A stretch of 64,000 nucleotides of DNA, taken from NCBI GenBank assembly GCA_038501625.1, contig JAZAYU010000079.1, positions 2,480,001-2,544,000 on the forward strand, given 5' to 3'. Of the stretch, positions 32,823 through 45,104 are shown piece by piece; the first letter of the stretch is position 1; every line of letters starts with the position of its first letter. This stretch comes from Corbicula japonica (lineage: Eukaryota; Mollusca; Bivalvia; Venerida; Cyrenidae). Below the pieces are notes generated by a model. The model did not search any database. It was not told the origin of the DNA and was given only the letters and a program-made list of their open reading frames with translations. The position numbers and the translations under genes were made by a program.

Positions 32823-33809
32823 GCGTTACATAGTCCCAATAAGTCAATATTATGAGCAAAAATTTTGAATATCTTTCACACTGCGTAAACTTATATAAGT
32901 ATAAAACCCCGACTTCTAAACAAACCTGCATAATTATGTACTTTGCATAAGAAATAAATCCAACTGAATAATTGTTGTACACATTATCTTTAAAATGTTG
33001 TGAAATGCATAAATTTTGCATACTTAATATTTTATTCAAAAAGAAAATTCAACCACTGCGAAATATAATTATACCACAGTATTTTGTTTTTATATGGAAA
33101 AACGAAGTTATCTTGGCAATAATGCAGTTATTTACAATGGTCGAAACATCGCGTCATAAATAAATCAGGATAAACGAATATTTGCTATTATTGTACAAAA
33201 CTAAAATGTTACTCTTCAAAAATGAACGTTATTTGATGGAAATTTTGCTCTTTGCATAACGGCAAAGCGTTATTGGATATTTACGGCGTCAAATTACGAA
33301 GTGTGGTGTACTTCGTAAAATTGAAATTAAAAAATAAATCTACTGTAAAAGTTTTTGAAAATAGACTTCCAAATGAAAATATATAGTTTCATAACATATC
33401 AAAAATTTCCAAAGAAATTTCGGGCCGATTTTTTTGTAATTGGATATCGACGAAAACACGAAATTTGAAAACATCCAATTTTTGTTATTTATTTATCAAC
33501 TGAAAAGATATTTATTATGTTTTTGCTATCAGCACATAGGAAATCACAGACATAATCGATCTGCATTGTTAAACTTACTCTATGTGTCACTTTTTAAGGT
33601 CAATAATGAAAAACACGGCGATTTCGCGGCCATTTACAGACCGTCAAAAACGGGCATAGATGGTGTTGTTTGCAACGTTTTGTACAGCACTAGGGTTGAT
33701 TATTGTCAAAATCAATGACCATTTCCTATCAGAAATATATTGAACTTTCATTTGATACCAAATTCCACAGATTTCTAGGAAATATTTTTAAAGTTACATT
33801 CCAACTTAA

Positions 33810-34213
33810 GTGACGTCAACAGTCATCATTGCACGTTCGTCGATAAAAAGAAAATTATCACAATCTCACTAACGATAAAATGCCGTTCGGTGAAATTTTG
33901 CACAAGTAAATGGTATTAATGTATCTTTAATTTGCATATGGCAAGAAGAGTTAAAACAGTACAGAAAAAAAACTAGATCTCAAAATTCGCTGATCTTCCA
34001 TTTACATAAATTCGCATTATGTAAATGTAATTTTTAGGGATTTTGAGATCTAGCTTATTTTCTTTACTGTTCTAATTTTCTTAATAATTGTAAAATGAAG
34101 ATACATTACTAACGATTATTTGGGCAAAGATTTATTGAACTGGATTTCCAGATTTTGATATTTTTATATCTTCAATACTCAGCTGTCAGTGCAATGATGA
34201 CTGAAGACGGCCC
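33810..34213. mobile_element. 404-bp TTAA-flanked MITE
   Basis: Flanked by TTAA (33806-33809, 34214-34217). Ends GTGACGTCAACAGTCATCAT and (inverted) GGGCCGTCTTCAGTCATCAT. Its subterminal sequence CACGTTCGTCGATAAAAAG matches the ends of the 30011-37592 interval, so both belong to one family. Confidence 0.75.
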
Positions 34214-34551
34214 TTAAGCACACATAAAGGTCAACAAAGGGAATTAACTGGGTTGCCTTGGCAAACAACTAATACTCTTTGCAGTATACAATGCTATTAC
34301 GTTATACAACAACGTGTTTATGGATGTCTGTTGAACAGGACAACATTACTTATTCGTTACAAAACACAAAACAATCGTTTTTCTGGGTACATTATATCTC
34401 TTTATGGAACTGCTAAATTTTACACACGACTTTTGTTGCCGTGTATTATAAAAAAAAAATAATAATAAATGATGGACACTAACCTGGTCGTCTTTTTGCC
34501 ATCTCCCCTGGCTTTAAATTTTTTGCCACCATGGATACAACTATACGTTAC

Positions 34552-34731
34552 TTAGTAGTATTTTATCCTATCGTTAAATTTCTTATTTGGAGCACGGCTT
34601 TTTTGAGCATTTAAAGTTCTTGAATCTCTTTTGAAAAGTTGCACGTTTTCCTGTTTTTGATACAAGTTAATTTTACTTTCTAAAGAAACAAAATCACTGA
34701 ATTTTTCACCGATATGAAACTTGTGTGCCAT
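34552..34731 (-). pseudogene. ZSWIM3-like N-terminal fragment
   Basis: From the ATG at 34731 the frame reads FHIGEKFSDFVSLESKINLY, then QLFKRDSRTL and NKKFNDRIKYY before a stop. The F..F.SLE.KI..Y....V....RDSRT pattern resembles the N-terminal domain of mollusc ZSWIM1/3-like, MULE-derived proteins. The match ends at a stop with no donor before it, so it is a broken or partial copy. Recognition is from memory of the pattern. Confidence 0.4.
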
Positions 34732-35419
34732 GTTTGCTACGACACTGGCACAAGACAACTGTCGCTAAACTTGCATAGAAGCTAAATTTTAAGCCTGCTC
34801 TTCAAAGATTTCGGCCCTTATTGTCTTCACATTAAGGTGTAAGTACTCATTTGTGCGGTATATTTTGAGCAGGTCAATTAGGACCAATCAAGACACCTGG
34901 ACATCTTTGATGATCGCTTCGAAAATAACAATTAATACCTAGCTAACTGTAGTTTTTCACAGGTGATTAGTATAATAATCTAATAACAATAAGCGTCGAA
35001 TCATAATAAAAACACAAACAAATTTTCATTGTATATCAATTTATTTATTAAATTATATATTATTTTCAATCATTATCATCAACAATACAACAAAGCAACG
35101 ATAAATCATGTACGCAATATGCAATCATAGATTTACTCATCAATTAAAGTACTGTAGTCCGCAGTTGGAACGTGTCGTTGGTTAAACTTCCCACGAGCTA
35201 TACAGGTCGAATTATTTGGTCTTAAAAACTGTAATAATATTCTTATATGTAACATTTTAGTGACTAAGTTACATTTTTAATATTCAATAAGATGATAAAT
35301 AATAACCTTTTTGAGAAAATATCACGTAAACTCCATAATATATATAACAAAAATTTTCCCGGACCCCGAGACAACTCTGTATGGGTTCAGGGTCTATATA
35401 ACAACCCTGATGGGTTGTA

Positions 35420-35720
35420 TGTTGGTTTTAACTTTGCCATTTCTTAATATTTCTTCATGAAATTTTCAAATTATATTGTTTGTGACAACATGCTTGAGCT
35501 GATGTTTATTTTCAGGTCAAGGTCACATTTGATGGAGTTAATCCCTTTTTGTACTTTTATTTTAACAGAAAAACTTAATGTTGACTATGACTGCCTTTTC
35601 TTAATATTTCTACATCAAACTTTCAAATTATATTGCTCATGACAACACACTCATCATGACTCCAAGTTCTTTATGTCAAGATGGGGTTATTCCTTTTCTT
35701 GCTCTTGCATTTTTAACCTG
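35420..35720 (+). repeat. Two ~130-bp units of a molluscan core repeat
   Basis: TTTCAAATTATATTG plus TGACAACA occurs at ~35464 and ~35623, each preceded by TTCTTAATATTTCT. Typical tandem-core repeat sequence, in two diverged units. Confidence 0.5.
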
Positions 35721-35889
35721 ATCTAGTTTCCAGGGCGACACAAGTGAACACCCATCTAGTGTAACTTTTTGGTGGATTCTGGCAATTAATAACCAAAATT
35801 ACCATTAATTTAAGGAAAACAAAGACACTTAAGAAAAAATTATAACAACTTTAATATAAATAAGTTATTTGTTGAAATTAATATTTCAG

Positions 35890-36055
35890 GATTACAGCTT
35901 TACATGGAATGCTGCGAGGAGACCAGTTTGACAATTCTGTCTATGACTGTCTGAGGAAGCATACAGCCTTTAAATTGCCACTAATTCCTGCAATGGAGCA
36001 TGCTGCTTTTGTAATGGACAAGAATAAAAAAAATCACAAATGTCAATACAAATAG
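35890..36055 (+). CDS. Orphan 3' exon of unknown gene
   Basis: The acceptor TTAATATTTCAG is followed by an open frame from 35891: ITALHGMLRGDQFDNSVYDC, then FKLPLIPAMEHAAFVMDKN, ending TAG at 36053-36055. Amino-acid composition looks like real protein and codon use is unlike the AT-rich flanks. I do not recognise the family. It may be the last exon of a gene whose first exon is near 30890-30962 (donor ACA|GTGAGT), or a captured gene piece inside the TTAA-flanked interval. Confidence 0.4.
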
Positions 36056-36276
36056 TGGATGTGAAATGGAAACAATTTATATAAAATATAACCAAAACGT
36101 TTTAATGTGCACCTCACTGAAAAAACATCAGTTGACAAAAAAACATCAGTGTAATTGTGTGTTTGAACATTATTTGCTGAATAATAGAACCATTGAAAAA
36201 AAAACATAATGTCACTTGTAGTATTATTTTAAATCATGTGACCTTTCTGTTTGTCGATTTCAAGTTTGAATATTAT

Positions 36277-36415
36277 ATAAATATTACATGTCTGACAGGG
36301 TGACAGTAAAATTGTCAACTTGAGGAAATACTGTCAACCGAGTCGAAGCCGAGGTTGACAGTATTTTCGAAAGTTGACAATTTTACTGTCACCCTGTCAG
36401 ACATGTAATATTTAT
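36277..36415. repeat. 139-bp long hairpin
   Basis: Arms of ~60 bp, nearly perfect, from ATAAATATTACATGTCTGAC to its reverse complement at 36396-36415, with only a few mismatches around a ~15-nt centre. Probably one end of a hairpin-bearing MITE; the partner end was not identified. Confidence 0.85.
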
Positions 36416-37596
36416 TTTATTATACCGAAAAACTATTCAAACCATGAACAACTTTATTCAATAATCATGGTATTTAATTGATGCAATAATGGTAAAAACG
36501 TTGTTGCTTGACATTATTGTCGTCTGTTTACAACGGAAATGTAAAAATAGATATTGCGCATGCGCGAATGGTACAGTATAATTTTCGAACATTCCGTACC
36601 TATGGTAGCGGGTGACAGTATTTTTCCTACAGTAAATTTTTTTTGACAGTTCTTATATGTCACGGTGGCCTATAGAAGATTAACATTGTAAATGAAATTG
36701 AGGTATAATAAAAGTAAATTGTTCCCCGTTCTTGAGACGAAAGTTTATTTCTGGTCCAACTTAATCAAACCCAAAAATCCATTGCTTTTCAATTGTGTTT
36801 TGATGGCCGACCCATCAGTACCTCCAGTCCTTTGATTTCTTTACTTTTCTAACGTGTCTTACTGTATGCAAAATAAAGATACATTAGAATCAACCTGTTA
36901 GCACTCCTTTTAATGAACGTCTATGTTTAAACTGCAATTGCATAGGAGAGGAGTTCCACTTTGTCTTACAATGTGTTATGTTCAATGACTTGCGTGTACA
37001 ATATATACCTATTATTCTGGAAAAGACCAAACATGTTTAAGTTTGTTGAATTAATAAATACAGAATATCATAAAATATTGAAAAATTGGCTTGCTTCGTC
37101 GAAAATGCATTCAAGATAAGGTCTAGTTTTCAATACGATAATTTATGTTGATTTTGTATTTAATCAATATGTGTTCTTAAGTGTTCATTGTCCATATAGA
37201 TAATAAATGTATCATCTTTCTCAAAATACTTGCTAAGGGTCATTTTACTTGAAGTATATAAATATCTATATTTGTAGTGTGAAACAATGTGAAAGTTTGT
37301 ATACATTATAAAACATTTACTTGAAGTTTGCATTAATTGTACGCCATAATATATATGTTATGTGTAAGTTTGTATACATTATACAACTTCTGACTTTTTG
37401 CATGACCGCCATATAATATATGTTATGTGCTTATTTTGCCACATAGGTCTCTGACCTATTGGTTTTAATGAAATAAACTTTGATAAATAAACTTTTTGTG
37501 CAAAGTTTCATTGAACAGCATTTTGCCATTATTGAGATTTTGATAATTTTCTTTTTATCGACGAACGTGATTGGGAGGAGTGTGGTAAGCCCTTAA

Positions 37597-40096
37597 TTTA
37601 GGTTGAAACACAAACATCAGCACTCTCTTACACTATCGGCTCATTACATTCACCTCTGTTATAGGCTGGGACTACTTTCAACTACTTTTACTTTAACTCA
37701 AAGAAATAGTTCACCATTTACATTCACAATAGCTTGGGTTTCTCTGGTTTTAATGAAAGCTATTGAAGATTTCAGTCATTTGTTTTCGTCAAGCTTTCAA
37801 TTTCATAATTATGACTGTATACAACGAACCTTCTTAGTTTGGTAAAAAATCTTGACATTGAGCCTTTCGCAGAGATGTGAGTGTAAGGAACGGCAACTCT
37901 GCGAAGGAGATTGAACCATCAGTTGTAAGCGGCTTTTAACGATCTCCATGTGGTTTGCCTTCAACTATTCGATATTCCCATCTAAAATAAGTTTAAAATA
38001 TTCATACTGTGAGTTACAGGCTATAGATGAAATATATACCAATATAATATATAGTAACAGTTGTATTTTTCAAGCGGTAGTCTCTGCTTGTTTCCTGGAG
38101 ATTTAAATATGGATGGTTTGTCCTTATAGTCGTGTTTAATGGAATTTCTAACGGGGGTCAGGTGTAATTATGATTACAATTAAGGCTTGCGTCAGCTACA
38201 TTGGTGCAATATACATGCCTTGGACCAAAGCTGGTTCAGCTTCCTTTATCTCTTAAGCCCCATCTTTTATCTTCTTTATTTCTTAAATATCTTCAAAATT
38301 CTTTTGGCATCTTAAAGTTATCCTTACAGCAATATTCGACACATTTTGTATTGAAATTATTTAAAGTAGCAATAAAGGCATCAAAGTAGGGCAGCATCAA
38401 AACAGGACATCTGAGGATAATATTATGTAACCGACCCCCCAAAATAGGGGATATAAAAAAACATCTTATTGTTTCAAATGGTTATGTTGCATACTTCAAT
38501 CAATCTTTGCAGTTTATCTGTACTTTCAACTAAGGTGAGCTGAAACATTTCTGTGGATGCAAAAACAGAAAAAGCTAACAACTAAAAGTGACGATTTGTT
38601 CATCACAAGTGAAAAAAAACAACAACAAACTTCTACAGTTTTTAAATTCCAAATTTCACACAGTAATACCAATAATAAGCAAAACATTTAACAGACAAAA
38701 GACAAATTCAACCAGACATTTTTACAAATGCAACACATTTAATATGAATAATACAGATTAGCACTGTTTTGAAAAAGCAAAGTTGAAATATTAGAGCACT
38801 TTAGGTGACATGTGAGCAATGGGTTGATACCAGTCGCCATTTCAGCCAATCAGATGCTTGAGATTTGAGACTGGTTTCCATGCTCAGTTTTATAACCTTC
38901 AGCCCTGATCAAACACCGTATAGAAGAAATTACTGTGATGCAGAACAAAACCCCTTCTGATCTGCTGAGAACATTGTAGACCAGCGCCCAAGATTATAAA
39001 ACTAGTCTCAAATTTGATAAGCTGAAACGGAGATTCGTCATATTCAAAACATAGTTAACCTTTTATATCATCTTGGTATCCAAATGGGCAAGTCAATTCA
39101 TTAGTCATAAGGGTCTTTTATAGAACTTTACACATTTTATTTTTTCTCTGAAAAGCAGTGTCACCTTAATGAAATGACCGGGTCTACACTGGCATCATAT
39201 GCTACAAATTCTGTGCCATGGACTAAAAAAATCTTTCTTAAAGTAGGTGGTGATGTATCAATCTTCCCTAATTGCAAATGTTCCTGATTTGTTTGTGTAT
39301 ATCAGACCAGACACCTTTCATAAACCTGTCATCAATCTCTGCAATCTGACTGGTTGAAATAGCATGTATTTACAGATTAGACCTACATTAAAATTTGACA
39401 TTTGTCTTCAATCATAGCTTTTCAATAATCTTATTAGCCAGATTGTTTAAATGTGGAACATATGCAAACTTACAAACCATAAACATAACATTCAAGTTTA
39501 AACAACATGTAAGATGTTATCCAACTTCCCTAACAGGAAAATAATTACGTTATTATCAATATACTTGTTATTTTATTAGATTTTTGCTGTTTTAAATAAA
39601 TCAAGCAGTAATGTCTTGGACTGAACTACTGCCCAGTTAACAGTATGAACTACTGTCCTATCCAGCTCTAGATGCCATTAACCTTATTCCGCCTGCACTA
39701 ATCATAAATAAACATGTTATCAGTATTATCAATTGCAATATTAAACTTTCTTGGTTTTTCATTTCTTTATTTCCAGGGATATTACTGACCATGTTGTAAA
39801 AATGTACCAAATGTTTTCAAATGAAAACAGTCTGATGAAAGACTTGTCATAGCAAAGTGCAAGACGAGTGTCTTGACCAAGTATACATACCGGTATACTT
39901 CTCAAAATGTGTTCAATTACTTTTCTAATTACTGTGAACTAGCTCAGTATATCTAGCTTGTGGAAACTAAATTAGCAAGTAACAACAAATAAGACAAATA
40001 AAATTGATCACTAGCAAGGTTCGAGTATTATGCTTTATAGATGGCATGAGGTTGCTTAAGAAAGCTTGTTCTTACATCCTGTTCCTGGCACTCTTC
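37597..40096. other. Intergenic with MITE fragments
   Basis: Two truncated palindromic-MITE pieces lie at 38815-38900 (AGCCAATCAGATGCTTGAGA) and 38985-39045 (GCCCAAGATTATAAAACTAG). Reading frames at 37603-37845 and 38201-38389 have no domain and poor composition. Otherwise nothing recognised. Confidence 0.4.
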
Positions 40097-41120
40097 TTAA
40101 CCCTTAACTCCACAGATACACCATTATTGCAAGGGCGAACAGTGTAGATCCAGATCAGCTGGCACAAATGTACCAGATGATCTGGATATGCACTGTTCGC
40201 TTTTGGTTAATTCAGTTATTTCTGACCAAAATGTGACCAGTGAAGATCCTGATTAGATGGAACCTATGTGCTGGCTGATCTGGATCTACACTGGTAGCAC
40301 ATGCATAAAAATGAGTATATATGAAGTAAAGGGTTAAAAAACTTTTATTCAAACTCCAAAAAGAGATAAGCAAACATATTTCCTCAGTCTAGGACATAAA
40401 ATATACACGTATGTAAATAAATACAGTCATAATGACATGAAGCTTTCTTTACAACTCAAAGCTTCTTTCAAGGGGTGTCACTGATCAGAATGTTTTTGAA
40501 GTTACCATTGATCATTGGATATTAATTTTATTTTGATGTGCATTTTTTAAAATATTGACAAAAAAACCGCATGTTACAAGAACAATATTAACCCTTTACT
40601 CCACATATAAGCATTTTATTGCATGTGACCAAGGCAACCAGTGTAGATCCAGATTAGCCAGCACATCCAGATCAGCTCTGTGCTTTCTGGTCGTAAATAA
40701 CCTAATAAACCATAAAGCAAGCCGAGTTGATCCAGATCAGATGGCACAGATGTGTAGGCTGATCAAGATCTACACTGTATGCCCATGCAATAAAGGTGTA
40801 TATTTATGGAGTAAACAGTTGACACAAAATTGCATCTTTTGTAATAACAAATTCTAACAACAGCCAGCGTGCTGTAAAACAATGGAAAAATGTGAATATA
40901 TAATTATATTTAAGGCTTTCTAGCCCACCACTGTCATACTGACACAATTTGGTCCCATGTTCATTTGTAATGGTTCGAAATTCTATGTTTAAACCTTTTA
41001 TAGACAAAGAATATCAACAGGATTAAACGTTTGGTAAATTCTGTTTATTTTCTACATGTTCAAGTATCAGCAATTTATTGGCTTGATAAGACACCCCTAC
41101 TTCTTCCCATTCACGATTTT

Positions 41121-41316
41121 CTATCCTTGTTGATCATCAAAGCTCAGTGGTATTCTGTTCTCAGCTGAAGGATTCATGTTAATTACAACAAGGTATATTA
41201 GAAACGCCACAAACAAAATAAAGATAAGCTTTAACCACATGGACATCCCACCGCCACTTTTCTGGGGTGTTGATGCTTTGTTTGTTGGTGCTGGTTGTCT
41301 GGTATCTTGTTGGCTG
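41121..41316 (-). CDS. Terminal exon with tail-anchor helix
   Basis: Acceptor CTGATTTTAG before 41316. Encodes SQQDTRQPAPTNKASTPQKS, a Gly-rich turn, the membrane helix and the tail ending FDDQQG, stop at 41121-41123. Confidence 0.75.
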
Positions 41317-44300
41317 CTAAAATCAGACAAGTTCAAAAGGTTAATTCCCAATTATCTTCATGTACTTTTAACCCTTTCCTCCATAATTTTTTTTTTTGCA
41401 TGTGCGACCAGTGTAGATTCAGATTAATTGGCAAACTGTGCCATCTGATCTGGATCTGTACTGGTTGCATCTTGGTCAGAAAATAACCTAATGGCTCAAA
41501 AAGCAAACAGTTTAAATCCTGATGTGCCTGCTGATTTTCATCTACACAAGCCGCACATTCAATAAAATGCATTTAAATACAAAACTCCATTATGACACAA
41601 TCAACACTAGATTGATCTGAAGTTGTGATCTGTATCTAATCAAAGTTAGGGATTTTTCAGAGTGAACAAAATAAAACAACCCCAAAAGGTGTTCCAAAAT
41701 ACAAACTAACCTGTTTGCATTTGACACTAAATAAATCAAGAAATATTATTTGAAATGGTAAGCTGAATTAGGTACTATTGTGTGGTAGATGTACTTGGTT
41801 GTGTAACATACAACTAAGAACAAGTCTTCCAGGTTTGACCTTTAATTTGACTCTACATAAAAAACAATTTATACAGAAGTAACATCAACAAGGTCACCAA
41901 AACCTTAAAAGCACCATATAACGTCTGCCGTAACAATATGAAGTTATTCCACAACATATAGTTATACAGACAGTACAACCAGTTGACCTGAACAAAATGT
42001 TGCATTTGGAAATAAAATTAACTCATCAAAATGATTTAGCAAAATTTTATCATAATAAAGATCCAATAATGAAAGCGAGTAGAAATGTTGATTATTGAAC
42101 TGACTGGTCTACTTTTGCCAGTAGTTCTGATTAGTTACCATTTGTGTATGTTTAATTTTGAAAATTTCTGTAAAAAGTCATTAAAAGTGTACTATGTGTA
42201 CTCAAATTAATAATAATATAAGTGATGCTCACCTTGGAACATTTCTCCTGACTGCAGCCTGTGTAGGTGTCGCCATTCTAGCCTGGGTTATCGGATTGTA
42301 ATTTTTTGATGGTTGTATTACCGGGGTGCTGGTTTGTTGGGGAACTGGGACTTGTTTTTGGGGTATGCTTTCTTGGTGCCTGCAGTTTAGAATACAAATT
42401 TATACACTGCATCTGCAACAAAATTTTTAAAAGAGTGTACGGGTTGCTAAATCAGAACTGCACATCCATAGCAGAAAACTGTTTGAAATCAGTCATGTGT
42501 TGACCCTGAAGCCATCTATGTACAAGGTACATACAAGAGCACTGAAATAATAAACACTGAATTAATGAGCACTGAACAACTGTTTTCACACTATATTGGT
42601 GAAATGAACTTCATTATGTTAATTGAAAATTTCAGTAGTATTTTGTAAGAAAAAAAAAAAAAGATACATGCTGGCAATACCTACTCCAGTAGTTTGATGC
42701 TGATCAACTTTAATTAATGTTGAAATGTGAAACTAGATGCCTATTGGCAACATGTTAAGAAAGCTGCCAAAAAACCCTTTCCTCCATATATACACCTATA
42801 TAGCATGAGTGAACTGTGAAGATCCAGATCAGCCAGCACATCTGCACCATCTGATAAGGATCTACACTGATCGTTTTTTTATTAGCTAGGTTATATCTAA
42901 ACAAAAAGCCAACAATGCAGATCCTGACCTGGATCTACACAGTGTTTCTCATGTGATAAAAGGCATATGTATGGAGGAAAGGGTTAAAACAAGATTGCTC
43001 AATTCATGCAAAAGAAATACTTAATCTGACATGACTAGGGATGTAAACGAACGTTCGAACATTCGAATGTTCGGATAAGGCTTTGAACGTTCGAATGCAT
43101 TGGAAGCATTCGAATGTTCGTGAAAATTCGATAATGAACGACAATAAAGAAGGTTTGGTATTAATTTGACACAAATACCGTCAAGATAAATCACATTCCG
43201 TTTACAAAATACATGTAGAAAATAACACTTGTTATTTAACACCTGTAAGATCTATACAGGTCCCGTTTGGAGACAGAATTCTTGGGTACCAGAGAACTGT
43301 CAATTTGTTAATACACTATGATCCGTAGACAGTCTTATTCTCCGATAAATAAACTCACAATTAAGATTTTGGAATACTCCGACATTATCGACAAATCTAT
43401 TTGAATGACAATTTCGTAGTTTCGGGGATGCTGTTAAGGTTTACCGATAACAGGTCGTTTCATGGTTTATGTGATTGTTAATAATTTGAACGTTCGAATG
43501 CAAACTGATTCGAACATTCGAATGGTAAAATAGGTAGAAAATGCCATCCCAAGAAAAATATACTGTATAGCGCTTAATATTGGCGGTGTCAAATTTTGGT
43601 GTATTTTAAAGTGTTTTATATTGGCGGGGTCATATATTGGTGCTAACAAGCCAGACTGCAAAGATAAAACCCTTGATGAAAGTGGCGAACAATTTGGACA
43701 ATGAAAGAGAAAGGTAAACGTCGCAGTTATTCTATTGTTAAATTTTAAGTGTGAAAACATTATCGCAGTTACCTAATACAGTACTTGATTGCTTTGTTTG
43801 ATATTCCAATTATATTCCTTTTGTTGACGCATTATAAGTTAACCTACTTGTTCGATTTAATATTATTTAATTATTTTAAAGCGGGTTTCTATGAGATTTT
43901 GAAAAAAACTCGATTCAATTTACAACATGTACAAAAGCTATAACTCTATAATGCTTCTTTTTTTTCAAGTTCAAAACAAGTGCCGCTGAAAGGAATGGAC
44001 GATAAGCGCCAAATAACACTCCTTCTGGCTATGTCTAAAGAAAATAAATAACACATTCATGGACTCTTGTTTCGTGTTGTTCAAGTTTGTATAAATTCAG
44101 GTTTCAAAGAATATACATAATTAAGAAACATGCCACAATCTTTCTTCATCAAGGGAGGAAACTGTGACAAAATATCTAATAGTGTATCATAATTACCTTC
44201 CAGATATAAAATTGGCCTTGTTTTAAATTTACGGGGATTTTTATTGGCTGTGTTTTATATAGGCACAACTGACCCTGACCGTCAATATCGCCAAAATTAA

Positions 44301-45104
44301 AGTTATGGTCAGGAAAAATTCAGACAGACACACAACGCCCACTAACACAAGCACATACACCTAACTGCCAACTATGTTGAGCTTACTGCAAGCAAACAAG
44401 ACAAGCTGGCTCAGCAAATCATACTTTAAAGGTCAAATGTGACAATAGTTTTAGTTCATGGTTTACCTCATTAAACCTTTACTCCATATATACTGTGTAC
44501 GCAACCAGTGTTGATCCAGATCAGTCAACATATCTGATCTGAATCTATTCTTGTCAATTCAAAATTTAATGTAAAAACAATCATCAAAGATCCTGATTAG
44601 AAGGCATGGATGTGACGGCTGATCTGGCTCTACATTGTTCGCCTATAAAACTGTAATATATGGGTTTAAGTGAACATTTAAGTTTTGCTGAGGTCTTTTC
44701 TATGCTCTGGAAAAAGGATTTCAATAACTGCAAAATATGACCATGACCTTTAAGGGGGGTCGTGCACATACTGACCATCAGAAAATTTCTTTTAAATCTT
44801 AAGCAAGATTGGCTAGAGTCCTTTATTCAGTTTTCCAGCAATTAATCTTTTATTGTATGGATAGAGCTTATATTCCTTGTGTAACCAGATCACACCACAT
44901 TTGATCTGGATCTATACTGCTTGCTTCTTGATAAGAAATAACCTAATGAATCTGAATGTATAGTGTCAATTCTGATCATACTACTCTGGTTGCACAGGGT
45001 CTATCAGACACATTCTATGAAGTAGAGTTAAATGTTAATGACTTACGTAAAATTAAACTGGACTTCTTCATCTTCATAGCCTTCTTCTTCCTCCTCCTCC
45101 TCTT
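41121..45104 (-). CDS. LAP2/emerin-like inner nuclear membrane protein, 3' exons
   Basis: Three linked minus-strand exons: 45104-45047, 42379-42233 and 41316-41121. All junctions are phase 2 and consistent across introns. The order is an acidic run (EEEEEEEGYEDEEVQF), a Gln/Pro/Ser/Thr-rich linker, then a single C-terminal transmembrane helix (MWLKLIFILFVAFLIYLVV) with a ~20-residue lumenal tail. The helix and its context resemble the C terminus of vertebrate thymopoietin beta/LAP2 (WLKILLFVVVAV), a LEM-domain protein that ties chromatin to the lamina. The LEM domain would be in upstream exons, which I could not find in this window. Another tail-anchored protein is possible. Confidence 0.6.
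42233..42379 (-). CDS. Linker exon of the LAP2-like gene
   Basis: 147 bp. Acceptor ...AAACTGCAG, donor CCAAG|GTGAGC. Encodes a Gln/Pro/Thr-rich stretch (QKQVPVPQQTSTPVIQP, then ARMATPTQAAVRRN). Phase 2 at both ends, joining exactly to the neighbours. Confidence 0.7.
43030..43522. mobile_element. Palindrome-rich hAT-like element
   Basis: Clusters of GAACGTTCGAA and ATTCGAATG words at both ends (43045-43130 and 43487-43522). The left edge CTAGGGATGTAAACGAACG is typical of some hAT-type ends. No coding sequence. Confidence 0.45.
45047..45104 (-). CDS. Acidic mini-exon of the LAP2-like gene
   Basis: 58 bp between TTTTTACAG and AC|GTAAGT. Encodes a Glu run followed by GYEDEEVQFNF. Starts with two bases of a split codon, so a further upstream exon ending in phase 1 is required. 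Confidence 0.65.

Larger units (their letters stand above)
31541..35387. mobile_element. Element with ~240-bp inverted repeats
   Basis: 31541-31786 and 35142-35387 are inverted copies, e.g. GAGTTGTCTCGGGGTCCGGG at the outer edge and GTGGGAAGTTTAACCAACG inside. Between them are a ~120-bp tandem array (32040-32560), AT-rich sequence, the 404-bp TTAA MITE and a ZSWIM-like reading frame. Either a fold-back transposon or two opposed copies of a shorter repeat. Confidence 0.5.
30011..37592. mobile_element. TTAA-flanked inverted-repeat interval, ~7.6 kb
   Basis: The left end (GGACTTACCATACTCCTCCC, then CACGTTCATCGACAAAAAG) and the right end, inverted (GGGCTTACCACACTCCTCCC, then CACGTTCGTCGATAAAAAG), match over ~100 bp and each abuts TTAA (30007-30010, 37593-37596). 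The match resumes further inside (TGCAAAATAAAGATA.. at ~30130 and ~36870). This could be one large DNA transposon with cargo or two separate insertions of one family in opposite orientation. Inside lie a second inverted-repeat pair, a 404-bp relative, a candidate exon (35890-36055) and a possible 5' exon near 30890-30962 (donor ACA|GTGAGT). No transposase was recognised. Confidence 0.5.
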
